Below are positions 1 to 8,203 of a stretch of 64,000 nt of DNA, in pieces. The DNA lies in the NCBI RefSeq assembly GCF_008370045.1, contig NZ_VOBN01000013.1:1-64000 (forward strand), written 5' to 3'. Origin of the DNA: Pseudomonas sp. ANT_J12. Its GTDB lineage: Bacteria; Pseudomonadota; Gammaproteobacteria; Pseudomonadales; Pseudomonadaceae. The stretch's first letter is position 1. The number at the start of each line of letters is the position of its first letter. The notes beneath the pieces were generated by a model. The model ran no database searches and had not been told where the DNA came from. It was given only the letters and a program-made list of their open reading frames with translations. The translations under genes were made by a program, and so were the position numbers.

Positions 1-43
1 GACGATGTTGTGGGTCAGTTCCAGTGCCCGAGCGAGACGCATA

Positions 44-78
44 AAAAAATCCGATGCCAATACAGGCATCGGATTTTG
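44..78. terminator. Bidirectional intrinsic terminator
   Basis: Perfect inverted repeat AAAATCCGATGCC / GGCATCGGATTTT with a 6-nt loop, A-rich on one side and T-rich on the other. It can end transcription in either direction. The gene it serves lies mostly outside the window. Confidence 0.8.
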
Positions 79-288
79 ATTTCTTGCGGCCAAAGGTCAA
101 GTAAAAGGGCTTAACTGATCGGCATTACCCGCACAGGCGTCTTTTTTTCGCCTGTCAGAACCCGACCATTGGTCCGAAAGCTAGGTTGACCTGTTATTTA
201 TGACAGTAGGCAGGGCTTCAATTCCAGGCGTCAAATCGCTCTTGAGTTCTCCGCTATCGCGGTGATGCCATCGAGAGAGCATCGGATC

Positions 289-1410
289 ATGTCGAATCGA
301 AACGTTGTGCCTGAAATTACGTCCATCACCGACGCTGAGGGACGCCCGATTCTTGACGGGGGAGCCACCAGCTCCACCACGCTGAACCTGAGCGGAACCG
401 CAGGGATGGACGATGTTGTTGACGTTCTTGTCGACGGGCAAAAACGAGGGGTAGCCCAAGCAACAGATGGCAAATGGGACTATTCCCTGGAAAATTTGAC
501 CAGAGGCAGGACGTATGGCATCAGGGCTTCTGCCTACGGGGTGCCTTCGCTTGCCTGGCAGGTTCGGGTAGAAGAGATACAACCCTTGATTTTGGAGGTC
601 GTGGACACTGAGGGAAATTCGGTTCCTGACGGCGGCATTACCGCCTCCACCACTCTAGTGTTTAAAGGCTCAGCCGCTGTTAATGGCTACGTCGAATTTT
701 TTGTCGGGGATTCACATTGGGGTGGAGCGTATTCTCCAAAGGGTAACTGGGCTTTCATAGTGACGGACTTGAACCAGGACACGCAATATGCGTTCAAGGC
801 AGTGAGCCGCGAAGTATCGTCCAACATCTGGCACGTGACCGTGGAAGCTGTGAAAGGGACGGTCTGGATCAGAGCAATAAAAGACCGCGACGGTTATGAC
901 ATTCCACCCGCTCGTTACACGGCTTCGACGACAGTGGACGTCATAGGCACCGCTTCACCGCTTCAGTTGGTCAGGGTTTTCCCCGCCAGCGGTGAAGAAA
1001 AATCTGCAATGGCCGATCCTGAGGGTAACTGGAAAGTACGATTGGAGGACCTCACTCAACAGCTCTATGTCGTCAAGGTGGCTGAATCCATTGCTGGTCA
1101 TAATCGTGTATTTCGCTGTGTGGATCAGCGCCTGCCAATCATTCGACTGGCGAGAGACTCCACGGGCAATCCCATTCCAATCAATGGGACGACGAGGGAT
1201 CGTTCGATTGTATTGACCGGTACTGGTGCCGCGGGAGAAGAACTCAGCGTTAAAAATAGAACGGATCTGGTGGGCAATCCGATCGTCGACGCCCTCGGTG
1301 TTTGGGAACTGCAGCTCCGAGATTTAGCGAGCGATACTCACGTGTTCCACGTAGAAGGAAGCTATGACTCTGGGCTAGTGAGGGAAAGCTACTCTTTCCA
1401 GGTGGTATGA
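289..1410 (+). CDS. Tandem Ig-like domain protein of unknown function
   Basis: A 373-residue protein made of four similar modules of about 88 residues. Each opens with a variant of D-x-G-x-x-I/V-x-x-G followed by S/T-T-x-x-L-x-G-T-A and carries G-x-W about 50 residues in. This pattern resembles the bacterial Ig-like repeats of large Pseudomonas adhesins. The start is set at ATG 289, which follows a purine-rich GAGAGAGC; GTG 262 and ATG 265 lie upstream in frame but lack a ribosome site. There is no signal peptide, membrane segment or enzymatic domain, so secretion is unexplained: it may be a detached adhesin fragment or a soluble binding protein. Base composition is visibly more AT-rich than in the neighbours, which suggests acquisition by transfer. 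Coding status is strong, function unknown. Confidence 0.75.
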   Translation: MSNRNVVPEITSITDAEGRPILDGGATSSTTLNLSGTAGMDDVVDVLVDGQKRGVAQATDGKWDYSLENLTRGRTYGIRASAYGVPSLAWQVRVEEIQPLILEVVDTEGNSVPDGGITASTTLVFKGSAAVNGYVEFFVGDSHWGGAYSPKGNWAFIVTDLNQDTQYAFKAVSREVSSNIWHVTVEAVKGTVWIRAIKDRDGYDIPPARYTASTTVDVIGTASPLQLVRVFPASGEEKSAMADPEGNWKVRLEDLTQQLYVVKVAESIAGHNRVFRCVDQRLPIIRLARDSTGNPIPINGTTRDRSIVLTGTGAAGEELSVKNRTDLVGNPIVDALGVWELQLRDLASDTHVFHVEGSYDSGLVRESYSFQVV

Positions 1411-1418
1411 ACACAGCA

Positions 1419-1451
1419 CTGCCTTCGGCATTCGGAGAATGCTGAAGGCAG
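1419..1451. terminator. Stem-loop between convergent genes
   Basis: A 15-bp stem, CTGCCTTCGGCATTC paired with GAATGCTGAAGGCAG (one G-T pair), with a 3-nt loop. It lies between the Ig-like gene and nadE, which converge here. There is no T tract, so it is either a weak terminator or an mRNA 3' end protector for either gene. Confidence 0.55.
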
Positions 1452-1461
1452 GTATTACGGC

Positions 1462-2289
1462 TTACGGCGCAAACGGCATCACCCGCTTGTGATGCGTCTT
1501 CCTGTACGTATCACAGATGATCTTGAACGCGTCCTCACGCACCGGCTCGCCGTGCAGGAACGCGTCAATCTCGGCATACGTCACGCCATGGGACGCTTCG
1601 TCCGGCTTGCCCGGCGACAGGTCTTCAAGGTCCGCTGTCGGGACCTTCTCCACCAACGACTCCGGCGCACCGAAGCTGCGGGCAATCGCCCGGACCTGGT
1701 TCTTCACCAACCCGCTCAACGGCGCCAGATCGCAGGCGCCGTCACCGAACTTGGTGAAGAAGCCCATCACGGCTTCCGCCGCGTGGTCAGTACCGATCAC
1801 CAGCCCCTGTGCCGCGCCGGCGATGGTGTACTGGGCGACCATGCGCATCCGCGCCTTGGTGTTGCCGAGCACGAAATCCACCGACACCGCATGCTTGCCT
1901 TCGAACGCTGCGACTTCACTGGCCAGGGATTTGACCGCCGGGCCGATGTTCACGGTGTGGCGTTCGTCCGGCGCGATGAAGTCCACCGAAGCCTGGGCAT
2001 CGTGTTCATCGAACTGGGTTTCGTACGGCAGGCGCACGGCGATGAACTTGTAACTGTCGTCACCGGTGCGGGTGCGCAGTTCGCGCATGGCACGCTGGGC
2101 CAACAGCCCGGCAGTCAGGGAATCGACGCCGCCGCTGATACCCAGTACCAGGGTCTTGAGACCGGAATTGACCAGGCAATCCTGGATAAAGGTAATCCGC
2201 CGGGCGACTTCAGCCTCGAGGGCGGCCTGGTCGGCGAACGGCGGCTGGACGTTGAGCTGTTCAGCAATCTCACGCTGTTCGGCTTGCAT
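1462..2289 (-). CDS. nadE: NH3-dependent NAD+ synthetase
   Basis: Converts nicotinate adenine dinucleotide, ATP and ammonia to NAD+, the last step of NAD synthesis and salvage, in the cytosol. At 275 residues it has the length of the ammonia-dependent form, without the glutaminase domain. The ATP-pyrophosphatase P-loop GISGGVDS lies near residue 50, and the C-terminus ends in YRKTHHKR. ATG 2289 is chosen because AAGGAG sits just upstream; an in-frame extension further upstream overlaps pncB and has no ribosome site. The gene begins 4 nt after the pncB stop, so the two form a salvage operon. Confidence 0.95.
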   Translation of the reverse strand: MQAEQREIAEQLNVQPPFADQAALEAEVARRITFIQDCLVNSGLKTLVLGISGGVDSLTAGLLAQRAMRELRTRTGDDSYKFIAVRLPYETQFDEHDAQASVDFIAPDERHTVNIGPAVKSLASEVAAFEGKHAVSVDFVLGNTKARMRMVAQYTIAGAAQGLVIGTDHAAEAVMGFFTKFGDGACDLAPLSGLVKNQVRAIARSFGAPESLVEKVPTADLEDLSPGKPDEASHGVTYAEIDAFLHGEPVREDAFKIICDTYRKTHHKRVMPFAP

Positions 2290-2293
2290 GAAT

Positions 2294-3517
2294 TCACTCC
2301 TTGCTGGGAATACTGGAAAGGGCAGGGACTTTGAACACGTGTCGCAAGTAGGCGACGAAATTCGGGTCTTTGCAGTGAGTCTTGCCAGGCTCATCGGAAA
2401 TCTTGGCCACGGGCTGACCGTTGCAGGCGGTCATTTTAAGCACGATGCTCATCGGTTCAACACCTGGTATGTCACAGGTCAGGTTGGTGCCGATGCCGAA
2501 ACTGACATTGATCCGACCGCGCAGCGCACGGAATATTTCCAGGGACTTGGGCAGCGTCAGGCTGTCGGAGAACACCAGGGTCTTGCTCATCGGGTCGATG
2601 CCGAGCTTGTGGTAATGGGCGATGGATTTTTCCGCCCACAGCACCGGGTCCCCGGAATCGTGGCGCAAACCGTCGAAGAGCTTGGCGAAATACAGGTCGA
2701 AATCGCCGAGGAAGGCATCGGTGGTGATGCAGTCGGTCAGGGCGATCCCCAGCAAACCGCGATACTCGCGAACCCAGCAATCGAGGGCCGCAATCTGACT
2801 GTCGATCAACCGTGGGCCGAGTTGTTGATGGGCCATGATCCACTCGTGGGCCATGGTGCCCAAGGGTTTCATGTTCAGCTCCCGGGACAGGTGCACGTTG
2901 CTGGTGCCGACGAAACGCCCGGGGAAATCGTGCTTGAGCACGTTCACCACTTCTTCCTGCACGCGGTACGAAAACCGGCGGCGAGTGCCGAAATCGGCGA
3001 CCTGCAATTCGGACAATTCATCGCTGCTGGCGTTGGCCGTCAGCCAGTCGAACTTGCGGTAGAGCTGCTCGCGCGCCTGTTCCAGCACGACTTCGCGGTA
3101 GCGATAGCGGTTACGCACTTCGCTGACGATCGCCAGCATTGGCACTTCGAACAGAATCACATGCAGCCACGGCCCGCGCAGGCGGATGAACAGCTCGCCG
3201 TTTTCGATGCCGGTGTGGACGTACCGCAGGTTGAAGCGGAACAAGCCGAGAAAGCGCAGGAAATCCGGCTTCATGAAGCTGATGCGTTCCAGGAAACTCA
3301 ACTGGTCGGCGCTCAGGCTCAACTCGGCCAGACGCTCGATCTGGTAGCGGATCTCCGCCAGGTACGGGCGCAAATCCTCACTGTTACGGCAACGAAACTC
3401 CCATTCGACTTCCACGTTAGGGTAGTTGTGCAGCACCGCCTGCATCATCGTCAGTTTGTAGAAGTCGGTGTCGAGCAGGTTCTGCACGATGCGATCGCCG
3501 AATACGCTCTCGCTCAT
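2294..3517 (-). CDS. pncB: Nicotinate phosphoribosyltransferase
   Basis: Makes nicotinate mononucleotide from nicotinate and PRPP, the entry step of the Preiss-Handler NAD salvage route. The 407-residue product starts with the family hallmark LLDTDFYKLTMMQA and contains FGTRRRFS and GTSN-x-x-L, substrate-site motifs of PncB. ATG 3517 is preceded by GGAG at 8 nt. It lies directly upstream of nadE with 4 nt between them, so the two salvage enzymes are almost certainly cotranscribed. Length and motifs are complete and nothing is unusual. Confidence 0.95.
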   Translation of the reverse strand: MSESVFGDRIVQNLLDTDFYKLTMMQAVLHNYPNVEVEWEFRCRNSEDLRPYLAEIRYQIERLAELSLSADQLSFLERISFMKPDFLRFLGLFRFNLRYVHTGIENGELFIRLRGPWLHVILFEVPMLAIVSEVRNRYRYREVVLEQAREQLYRKFDWLTANASSDELSELQVADFGTRRRFSYRVQEEVVNVLKHDFPGRFVGTSNVHLSRELNMKPLGTMAHEWIMAHQQLGPRLIDSQIAALDCWVREYRGLLGIALTDCITTDAFLGDFDLYFAKLFDGLRHDSGDPVLWAEKSIAHYHKLGIDPMSKTLVFSDSLTLPKSLEIFRALRGRINVSFGIGTNLTCDIPGVEPMSIVLKMTACNGQPVAKISDEPGKTHCKDPNFVAYLRHVFKVPALSSIPSKE

Positions 3518-3657
3518 AAGGGAATCTCCAGGCTGGCCGCGGCCCGTGCTCGCGACGTTTCAGCTGTATTAATGAATGGGGCTAGTGGCGCATATCAGAG
3601 GTGCGGATTGCCAGCGATTTTTTAGACCGCGGCCGATTCCTGTGGGCGCGAGCCTTT

Positions 3658-3748
3658 GTGGCGAGGGGGCTTGCCCCCGTTCGGCTGCGCAGCAGTCGTC
3701 GATTTCAGGGCCGCTTCGCGACGCAACGGGGGCAAGCCCCCTCGCCAC
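3658..3748. repeat. REPIN, GTGGCGAGGGGGCTTG family
   Basis: Two inverted arms (GTGGCGAGGGGGCTTGCCCC and its complement) around a spacer containing CGGCTGCGCAGCAGTCG. It lies between pncB and the LysR gene. The same family recurs near 14.9, 20.1, 27.7, 34.1 and 58.6 kb. Confidence 0.85.
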
Positions 3749-3765
3749 AGGTATCGCATGCGGAC

Positions 3766-4677
3766 TTAATGTTGCGGCGCATCCGGGCTATCAATCTGCT
3801 CCAACATCCACTTCACAAAATCCCGCACCTTGGGCACTTCCGCCGAATGCTCGGGGTACGCCAGGTAATAAGCGTCGGAACTGGGCATCGCATGCTTCCA
3901 AGGAATCACCAGTTTGCCGTCCGCCAATTCCTCCTCCACCAGAAACCGTGGCAGCAACGCCACGCCGCAGCCAACCTGTGCGGCACGGATGCACATATAA
4001 AAGGTTTCGAAGCGCGGGCCGTGGTAGCTGTGTTCGGTGTGGTAGCCCTGGTTGTCGAACCAGTCGTGCCAGGCCTGGGGCCGGGAGGCGTTTTGCAGCA
4101 GGACCAGGTCGGCGAGTTGCGTCGGGTCGGTGAAAGGCTTATCCGGCAGGCTGCCCGGTGCACACACAGGAACAAGCTCTTCGCCAAACAGCTTCAGGCT
4201 TTCGGTGCCGGGCCGCGAGCCTTGGCCGAAGTAGAACGCCAGGTCGCTGCGACCTTGCAGCAGGTCGTCGGCTTCCTGCTCGCTGCACAAATCTAGATGA
4301 ATCGAGGGATGACGCAGGCGCCAGCCTTTCAGACGCGGCACCAGCCAGCGGGCGCCGAAGGTCGGCGGCGTCGACACGCGCAGGACTTCGGTATCACCGC
4401 CGTAGGAACGCAGGTAGTGGGTCGACATCTCCACTTGCGTGAGGATTTTTCGCACTTCCACCAGGTACAAATCACCGGCCGGGGTCATTTGCAGGCGTCG
4501 GCGCACCCGGCGGAACAGCAGGTGCTGCAGCAATTCTTCCAGCTGCGCCACCTGCTTGCTGACGGCGCTCTGGGTCAGGTTCAGCTCTTCGGCGGCCCGG
4601 GTGAAGCTCAAATGCCGGGTCACGGCCTCGAAACACTGCAGGGCGGTGATCGACGGCAAGTAGCGTTTATTCAGCAT
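3766..4677 (-). CDS. LysR-type regulator, probable control of amaAB
   Basis: A 303-residue LysR-family regulator of the GcvA-like branch. The N-terminal winged helix (LPSITALQCFEAVTRHLSFT...AAEELNLTQSAVSKQV) spans roughly residues 7-65, followed by a substrate-binding effector domain (STPPTFGARWLVPRL opening). The start has AAGGA upstream. It is divergent from amaB, with 185 bp between the two starts, the usual layout for a LysR regulator and its target. The same three-gene layout (LysR, amaB, amaA) is known in P. putida. Its inducer is inferred to be a lysine or pipecolate catabolite; that is not shown by the sequence. Confidence 0.85.
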   Translation of the reverse strand: MLNKRYLPSITALQCFEAVTRHLSFTRAAEELNLTQSAVSKQVAQLEELLQHLLFRRVRRRLQMTPAGDLYLVEVRKILTQVEMSTHYLRSYGGDTEVLRVSTPPTFGARWLVPRLKGWRLRHPSIHLDLCSEQEADDLLQGRSDLAFYFGQGSRPGTESLKLFGEELVPVCAPGSLPDKPFTDPTQLADLVLLQNASRPQAWHDWFDNQGYHTEHSYHGPRFETFYMCIRAAQVGCGVALLPRFLVEEELADGKLVIPWKHAMPSSDAYYLAYPEHSAEVPKVRDFVKWMLEQIDSPDAPQH

Positions 4678-4862
4678 GGGTGGTCCTTTTTCTTGTTGCT
4701 CTATGCTTTTCTTTTACCGACAGATGCGAAGCATGAATAAACGGAATGATATCTCGCTTAATGGTCGTTTGTTGGCTCGTCTGAGTGGCGCTACAACTAC
4801 AGGCCTGATCAGCCGTGATATTCCGGCTGCACGATTTCCGTTTTTTGCTTGAGGAGTGACCC

Positions 4863-6353
4863 ATGGTTGCCGCATTGCTTGATCGTCTTGGTGTAAACCC
4901 GGCCCTGTACCAGAACGGCAAAGTGCCGGTGCATTCGCCGATCGATGGCAGCCAGATTGCCAGCGTGAACTGGGAAGGCGCTGCCGAAGTCGAGCAGCAC
5001 ATCAGTCGCGCAGATCATGCGTTCGAACTGTGGCGCAAGGTCCCGGCACCGCGCCGTGGCGAACTGGTGCGCCAATTGGGCGACATCCTGCGTGAATACA
5101 AGGCTGATCTCGGTGAGCTGGTGTCCTGGGAAGCCGGCAAGATCACCCAGGAAGGCTTGGGCGAAGTTCAGGAAATGATCGACATCTGCGACTTCGCCGT
5201 CGGTCTGTCCCGCCAGCTGTACGGTTTGACCATCGCTTCCGAGCGTCCTGGCCACCACATGCGTGAAACCTGGCACCCGCTGGGCGTTGTCGGCGTGATC
5301 AGCGCGTTCAACTTCCCGGTCGCGGTTTGGGCCTGGAACACCGCGCTGGCGCTGGTCTGCGGCAACCCGGTGATCTGGAAACCGTCGGAGAAAACCCCGC
5401 TGACCGCCCTGGCCTGTCAGGCACTGTTCGACCGCGTCCTGAAAAACTTCAGCGATGCGCCGCCGCACCTGAGCCAAGTGATCATCGGCGGCCGCGATGC
5501 CGGCGAAGCCCTGGTCGATGACCCGCGTGTCGCGCTGATCAGCGCCACCGGCAGCACCCGCATGGGCCGCGAAGTGGCGCCGAAAATCGCCGCCCGTTTC
5601 GCTCGCAGCATCCTGGAACTGGGCGGCAACAACGCCATGATTCTTGGCCCAAGCGCCGACCTGGACATGGCCGTTCGCGCGATCCTGTTCAGCGCCGTCG
5701 GCACCGCCGGTCAACGCTGCACCACCCTGCGTCGCCTGATCGCTCATGAATCGGTAAAAGAAGAAATCGTCACCCGCCTGAAGGCTGCCTACGCCAAGGT
5801 GCGCATCGGCAACCCGCTGGAAGGCAATCTGATCGGCCCGCTGATCGACAAAAACAGCTTCGAAAACATGCAGGAAGCGCTGGAACAAGCCTTGAGCGAA
5901 GGCGGCCGGGTGTTTGGCGGCAAGCGTCAACTGGAAGACAAATTCCCGAATGCTTACTACGTTTCGCCGGCCATCGTTGAGATGCCGGAGCAAAGCGACG
6001 TGGTGTGCAGCGAAACCTTCGCGCCGATCCTCTACGTGGTCGGCTACACCGATTTCAACGAAGCGATGCGCTTGAACAACGCCGTACCGCAAGGTCTGTC
6101 GTCGTGCATCTTCACCACCGACGTGCGTGAAGCCGAGCAGTTCATGTCGGACGTGGGCAGCGACTGCGGCATCGCCAACGTCAACATCGGCCCGAGCGGC
6201 GCGGAAATCGGCGGGGCATTTGGTGGCGAGAAGGAAACCGGTGGCGGTCGTGAATCGGGCTCCGATGCCTGGCGCGCCTACATGCGCCGCCAGACCAACA
6301 CCGTGAACTATTCGCTGGAGCTGCCGTTGGCCCAGGGGATTACGTTCGATTAA
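4863..6353 (+). CDS. amaB: Piperideine-6-carboxylate (aminoadipate semialdehyde) dehydrogenase
   Basis: NAD(P)-dependent aldehyde dehydrogenase of the antiquitin (ALDH7) type, 496 residues. It oxidises the semialdehyde in equilibrium with piperideine-6-carboxylate to 2-aminoadipate during D-lysine/pipecolate degradation. Catalytic Cys286 sits in GQRCTTLRR and the general-base Glu252 in LELGGNNAM; FNFPVAVW and KPSEKTPLTA form the cofactor site. GAGGAG precedes ATG 4863. amaA follows 200 bp downstream in the same direction, so the pair covers two successive steps of the pathway. The assignment rests on the neighbour set as well as the family. Confidence 0.9.
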   Translation: MVAALLDRLGVNPALYQNGKVPVHSPIDGSQIASVNWEGAAEVEQHISRADHAFELWRKVPAPRRGELVRQLGDILREYKADLGELVSWEAGKITQEGLGEVQEMIDICDFAVGLSRQLYGLTIASERPGHHMRETWHPLGVVGVISAFNFPVAVWAWNTALALVCGNPVIWKPSEKTPLTALACQALFDRVLKNFSDAPPHLSQVIIGGRDAGEALVDDPRVALISATGSTRMGREVAPKIAARFARSILELGGNNAMILGPSADLDMAVRAILFSAVGTAGQRCTTLRRLIAHESVKEEIVTRLKAAYAKVRIGNPLEGNLIGPLIDKNSFENMQEALEQALSEGGRVFGGKRQLEDKFPNAYYVSPAIVEMPEQSDVVCSETFAPILYVVGYTDFNEAMRLNNAVPQGLSSCIFTTDVREAEQFMSDVGSDCGIANVNIGPSGAEIGGAFGGEKETGGGRESGSDAWRAYMRRQTNTVNYSLELPLAQGITFD

Positions 6354-6356
6354 AAG

Positions 6357-6407
6357 CAGCCTGCAAGCTGCAAGCCTCAAGCTTCAAGCAGACTGGCTTG
6401 CAGCTTG
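6357..6407. repeat. GCTTGCAGCTTGAAG-type short repeat
   Basis: Degenerate palindromic run built from CAAGCTGCAAGCCTCAAGC and complementary CTTGCAGCTTG. The same family occurs at 25.7, 31.1, 42.5 and 46.1 kb, always intergenic. Confidence 0.65.
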
Positions 6408-6411
6408 TGTT

Positions 6412-6518
6412 GATCGTTCCCACGCTCTGCGTGGGAATGCCTCAATGGACGCTCTGCGTCCGCTTTTGGGACGCGGAGCGTCCCGGGCTGCATTCCCACG
6501 CAGAGCGTGGGAACGATC
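6412..6518. repeat. REPIN, GATCGTTCCCACGC family
   Basis: Long imperfect palindrome whose outer arms are GATCGTTCCCACGC and GCGTGGGAACGATC, with an inner inverted pair around GGACGC. A second full copy lies at 17.4 kb and a minimal one at 24.0 kb. Confidence 0.8.
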
Positions 6519-6555
6519 AGTGTGTGATGGTTAGGTTTCTGATTGGAGTCTGGCA

Positions 6556-7839
6556 ATGCCGTTACGCGAAGAGTGTCTGTGGGAAAAACTGACGCCGCAA
6601 AGGCCTGATAACGCGGCGCTCAAGGGCGAAGTAACGATCGATGTCTGCGTCATCGGCGCCGGTTTTACCGGTCTGTCGGCGGCGGTGCATCTGTTGGAAG
6701 CAGGTAAAAGCGTCTGCGTGGTGGAAGCCCATCGCGCCGGCCATGGTGGCTCGGGGCGCAACGTCGGGCTGGTCAACGCCGGGATGTGGATTCCACCGGA
6801 CGAGATCGAAGCCGGGTTCGGCGAAGCGGTGGGCAGTCAGCTCAACCGCATGCTTGGTGCAGCACCGTCCCTGGTGTTCAGCCTTGTGGATAAGTACAAC
6901 ATCGATTGCCAACTGCGCCGCGAAGGCACGCTGCACATGGCGCACAACAGCCGTGGCGAAGCGGATCTGCGCAGTCGTGAAGAACAATGGAAGCGCCGTG
7001 GGGCGCCGGTGGAACTGTTGACCGGCCAGGCCTGCGAACAAGCGACCGGCACCAAAAAGATCGCCGCTGCGCTGCTGGATCGACGTGCTGGCACCATCAA
7101 TCCGATGGCTTATACGACCGGGCTGGCCAAAGCGGCCATCAACCTCGGCGGTCAACTGTTCGATCATTCCCCGGTGACCCGGCTGGAACGTCAGGGCCAG
7201 CGCTGGTCGGTGCAAACCGCCCAAGGTTCGGTGCTTGCCGATCAGGTAGTGATCGCTTCCAACGCCTACACCGAAGGCGACTGGACAGAACTTCGGCGCA
7301 ACTTTTTTCCCGGTTATTACTACCAAGTGGCCTCGGTGCCGCTGACCGATGACGCTGCGCAACAGATTCTGCCCGGCGGCCAGGGTTCGTGGGACACCCG
7401 CCAGGTTCTGAGCAGCATCCGTCGCGATAAGGACGGGCGTCTGTTGCTCGGCAGCCTCGGTAATGGCAATCAGAAACCGACCTGGTTCTTGAAAGCCTGG
7501 GCCGACCGCGTTCAGCAGCATTACTTTCCCTACCTGAAACCGGTGGAATGGGAGTGCACCTGGACTGGCTGCATCGCCTTTACCCCCGATCACCTGATGC
7601 GCCTGTTCGAACCGGCGCCCGGAATAGTGGCAGTTACCGGTTACAACGGCCGGGGCGTGACGACGGGCACGGTGGTCGGCAAAGCGTTTGCCGACTATTT
7701 GTGTAACGGAAATCCTCAAGCACTACCGATTCCGTTCGCACCGATGCAGCCCCTGGCGGGTGTCGGCTTGCGCAGCTGTCTGTATGAGGCCGGTTTTTCG
7801 CTGTATCACGCAGGCCAGTGCTTGCGGATCGTGATTTGA
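6556..7839 (+). CDS. amaA: L-pipecolate oxidase (FAD amine oxidoreductase)
   Basis: FAD-dependent oxidoreductase of the DAO family, 427 residues. It oxidises L-pipecolate to piperideine-6-carboxylate, the substrate of the upstream amaB product. The N-terminal dinucleotide fold VCVIGAGFTGLSAAVHLLE lies at about residues 31-50, followed by GRNVGLVNAG. The C-terminal part has TGYNGRGVTTGT, the FAD-closing motif of the family. GGAG sits 8 nt before ATG 6556. Separation from amaB by two repeats (about 200 bp) leaves room for an internal promoter or mRNA processing, but none is evident. Confidence 0.88.
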   Translation: MPLREECLWEKLTPQRPDNAALKGEVTIDVCVIGAGFTGLSAAVHLLEAGKSVCVVEAHRAGHGGSGRNVGLVNAGMWIPPDEIEAGFGEAVGSQLNRMLGAAPSLVFSLVDKYNIDCQLRREGTLHMAHNSRGEADLRSREEQWKRRGAPVELLTGQACEQATGTKKIAAALLDRRAGTINPMAYTTGLAKAAINLGGQLFDHSPVTRLERQGQRWSVQTAQGSVLADQVVIASNAYTEGDWTELRRNFFPGYYYQVASVPLTDDAAQQILPGGQGSWDTRQVLSSIRRDKDGRLLLGSLGNGNQKPTWFLKAWADRVQQHYFPYLKPVEWECTWTGCIAFTPDHLMRLFEPAPGIVAVTGYNGRGVTTGTVVGKAFADYLCNGNPQALPIPFAPMQPLAGVGLRSCLYEAGFSLYHAGQCLRIVI

Positions 7840-7894
7840 TTGTTGAATTTTGTTGCGGGGGAGCGGCGCTTTTTCGCGCAGCGACTAGCCTGTA

Positions 7895-7924
7895 GTGGTG
7901 CGGGTTGTAGCAGTTGCGCACCAC
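7895..7924. promoter_or_regulatory. Dyad GTGGTGCG-N14-CGCACCAC upstream of braC
   Basis: Perfect 8-bp inverted repeat with a 14-nt spacer, about 240 bp upstream of the sigma-54 element. It is a plausible enhancer or operator. The binding protein is unknown. Confidence 0.45.
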
Positions 7925-7960
7925 GAGTGTGCACTTCGGTGACGCAGGCTGTTACAGGCT

Positions 7961-8060
7961 GGTTGCACGTCGTTTGGCGCCGCGGTTGCAATGATGGCGC
8001 GTGCGGGTTGCGCCTTTTGAAATAAATGGTTTCACCTTCCGCGGTTTAGACGGTTGCACG
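7961..8060 (+). promoter_or_regulatory. Phased GGTTGC direct-repeat array upstream of braC
   Basis: GGTTGC(A/G) occurs at 7961, 7984, 8006 and 8052, with GGTTTCACC at 8028. The intervals are 23, 22, 22 and 24 bp, close to two helical turns, so all face one side of the DNA. The last copy is about 80 bp upstream of the -24 element, a normal position for enhancer-binding sites. The rest of the 7840-8203 gap holds no gene. Confidence 0.5.
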
Positions 8061-8132
8061 CCCAATGAAAATGGGATCGAAACAGTCGAAATAACAATAA
8101 AGCAGCGACTTTTTTCAGAATAAAAAACCGAT

Positions 8133-8148
8133 GGCACGGCGCTTGCTC
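8133..8148 (+). promoter_or_regulatory. Sigma-54 (-24/-12) promoter of the bra operon
   Basis: TGGCACGGCGCTTGCT matches the RpoN consensus TGGCAC-N5-TTGCW at every defined base, with correct GG-N10-GC spacing. It predicts a start near 8160, giving a leader of about 45 nt before braC. Confidence 0.75.
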
Positions 8149-8203
8149 TGAGCAACCACAGAAGTCGCAGTGCCAACTAAAAAAAACCTTGGAGCACCAC
8201 CTC

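Noticed and set aside
1..43. Possible gene end (plus) or gene start (minus, MRLARALELTHN) at the window edge
   Set aside because: Only 14 codons are visible and the adjacent terminator fits either reading, so no call can be supported.
133..155. ACAGGCG-N9-CGCCTGT with T's in the loop
   Set aside because: The T tract is in the loop rather than after the stem, so it is not a terminator; a chance dyad is possible.
4809..6380. 523-codon antisense frame over amaB
   Set aside because: The plus strand encodes a complete aldehyde dehydrogenase; the antisense has no recognisable domain.
7840..8025. 61-codon frame after amaA
   Set aside because: It lies over the bra regulatory array and has no ribosome site.
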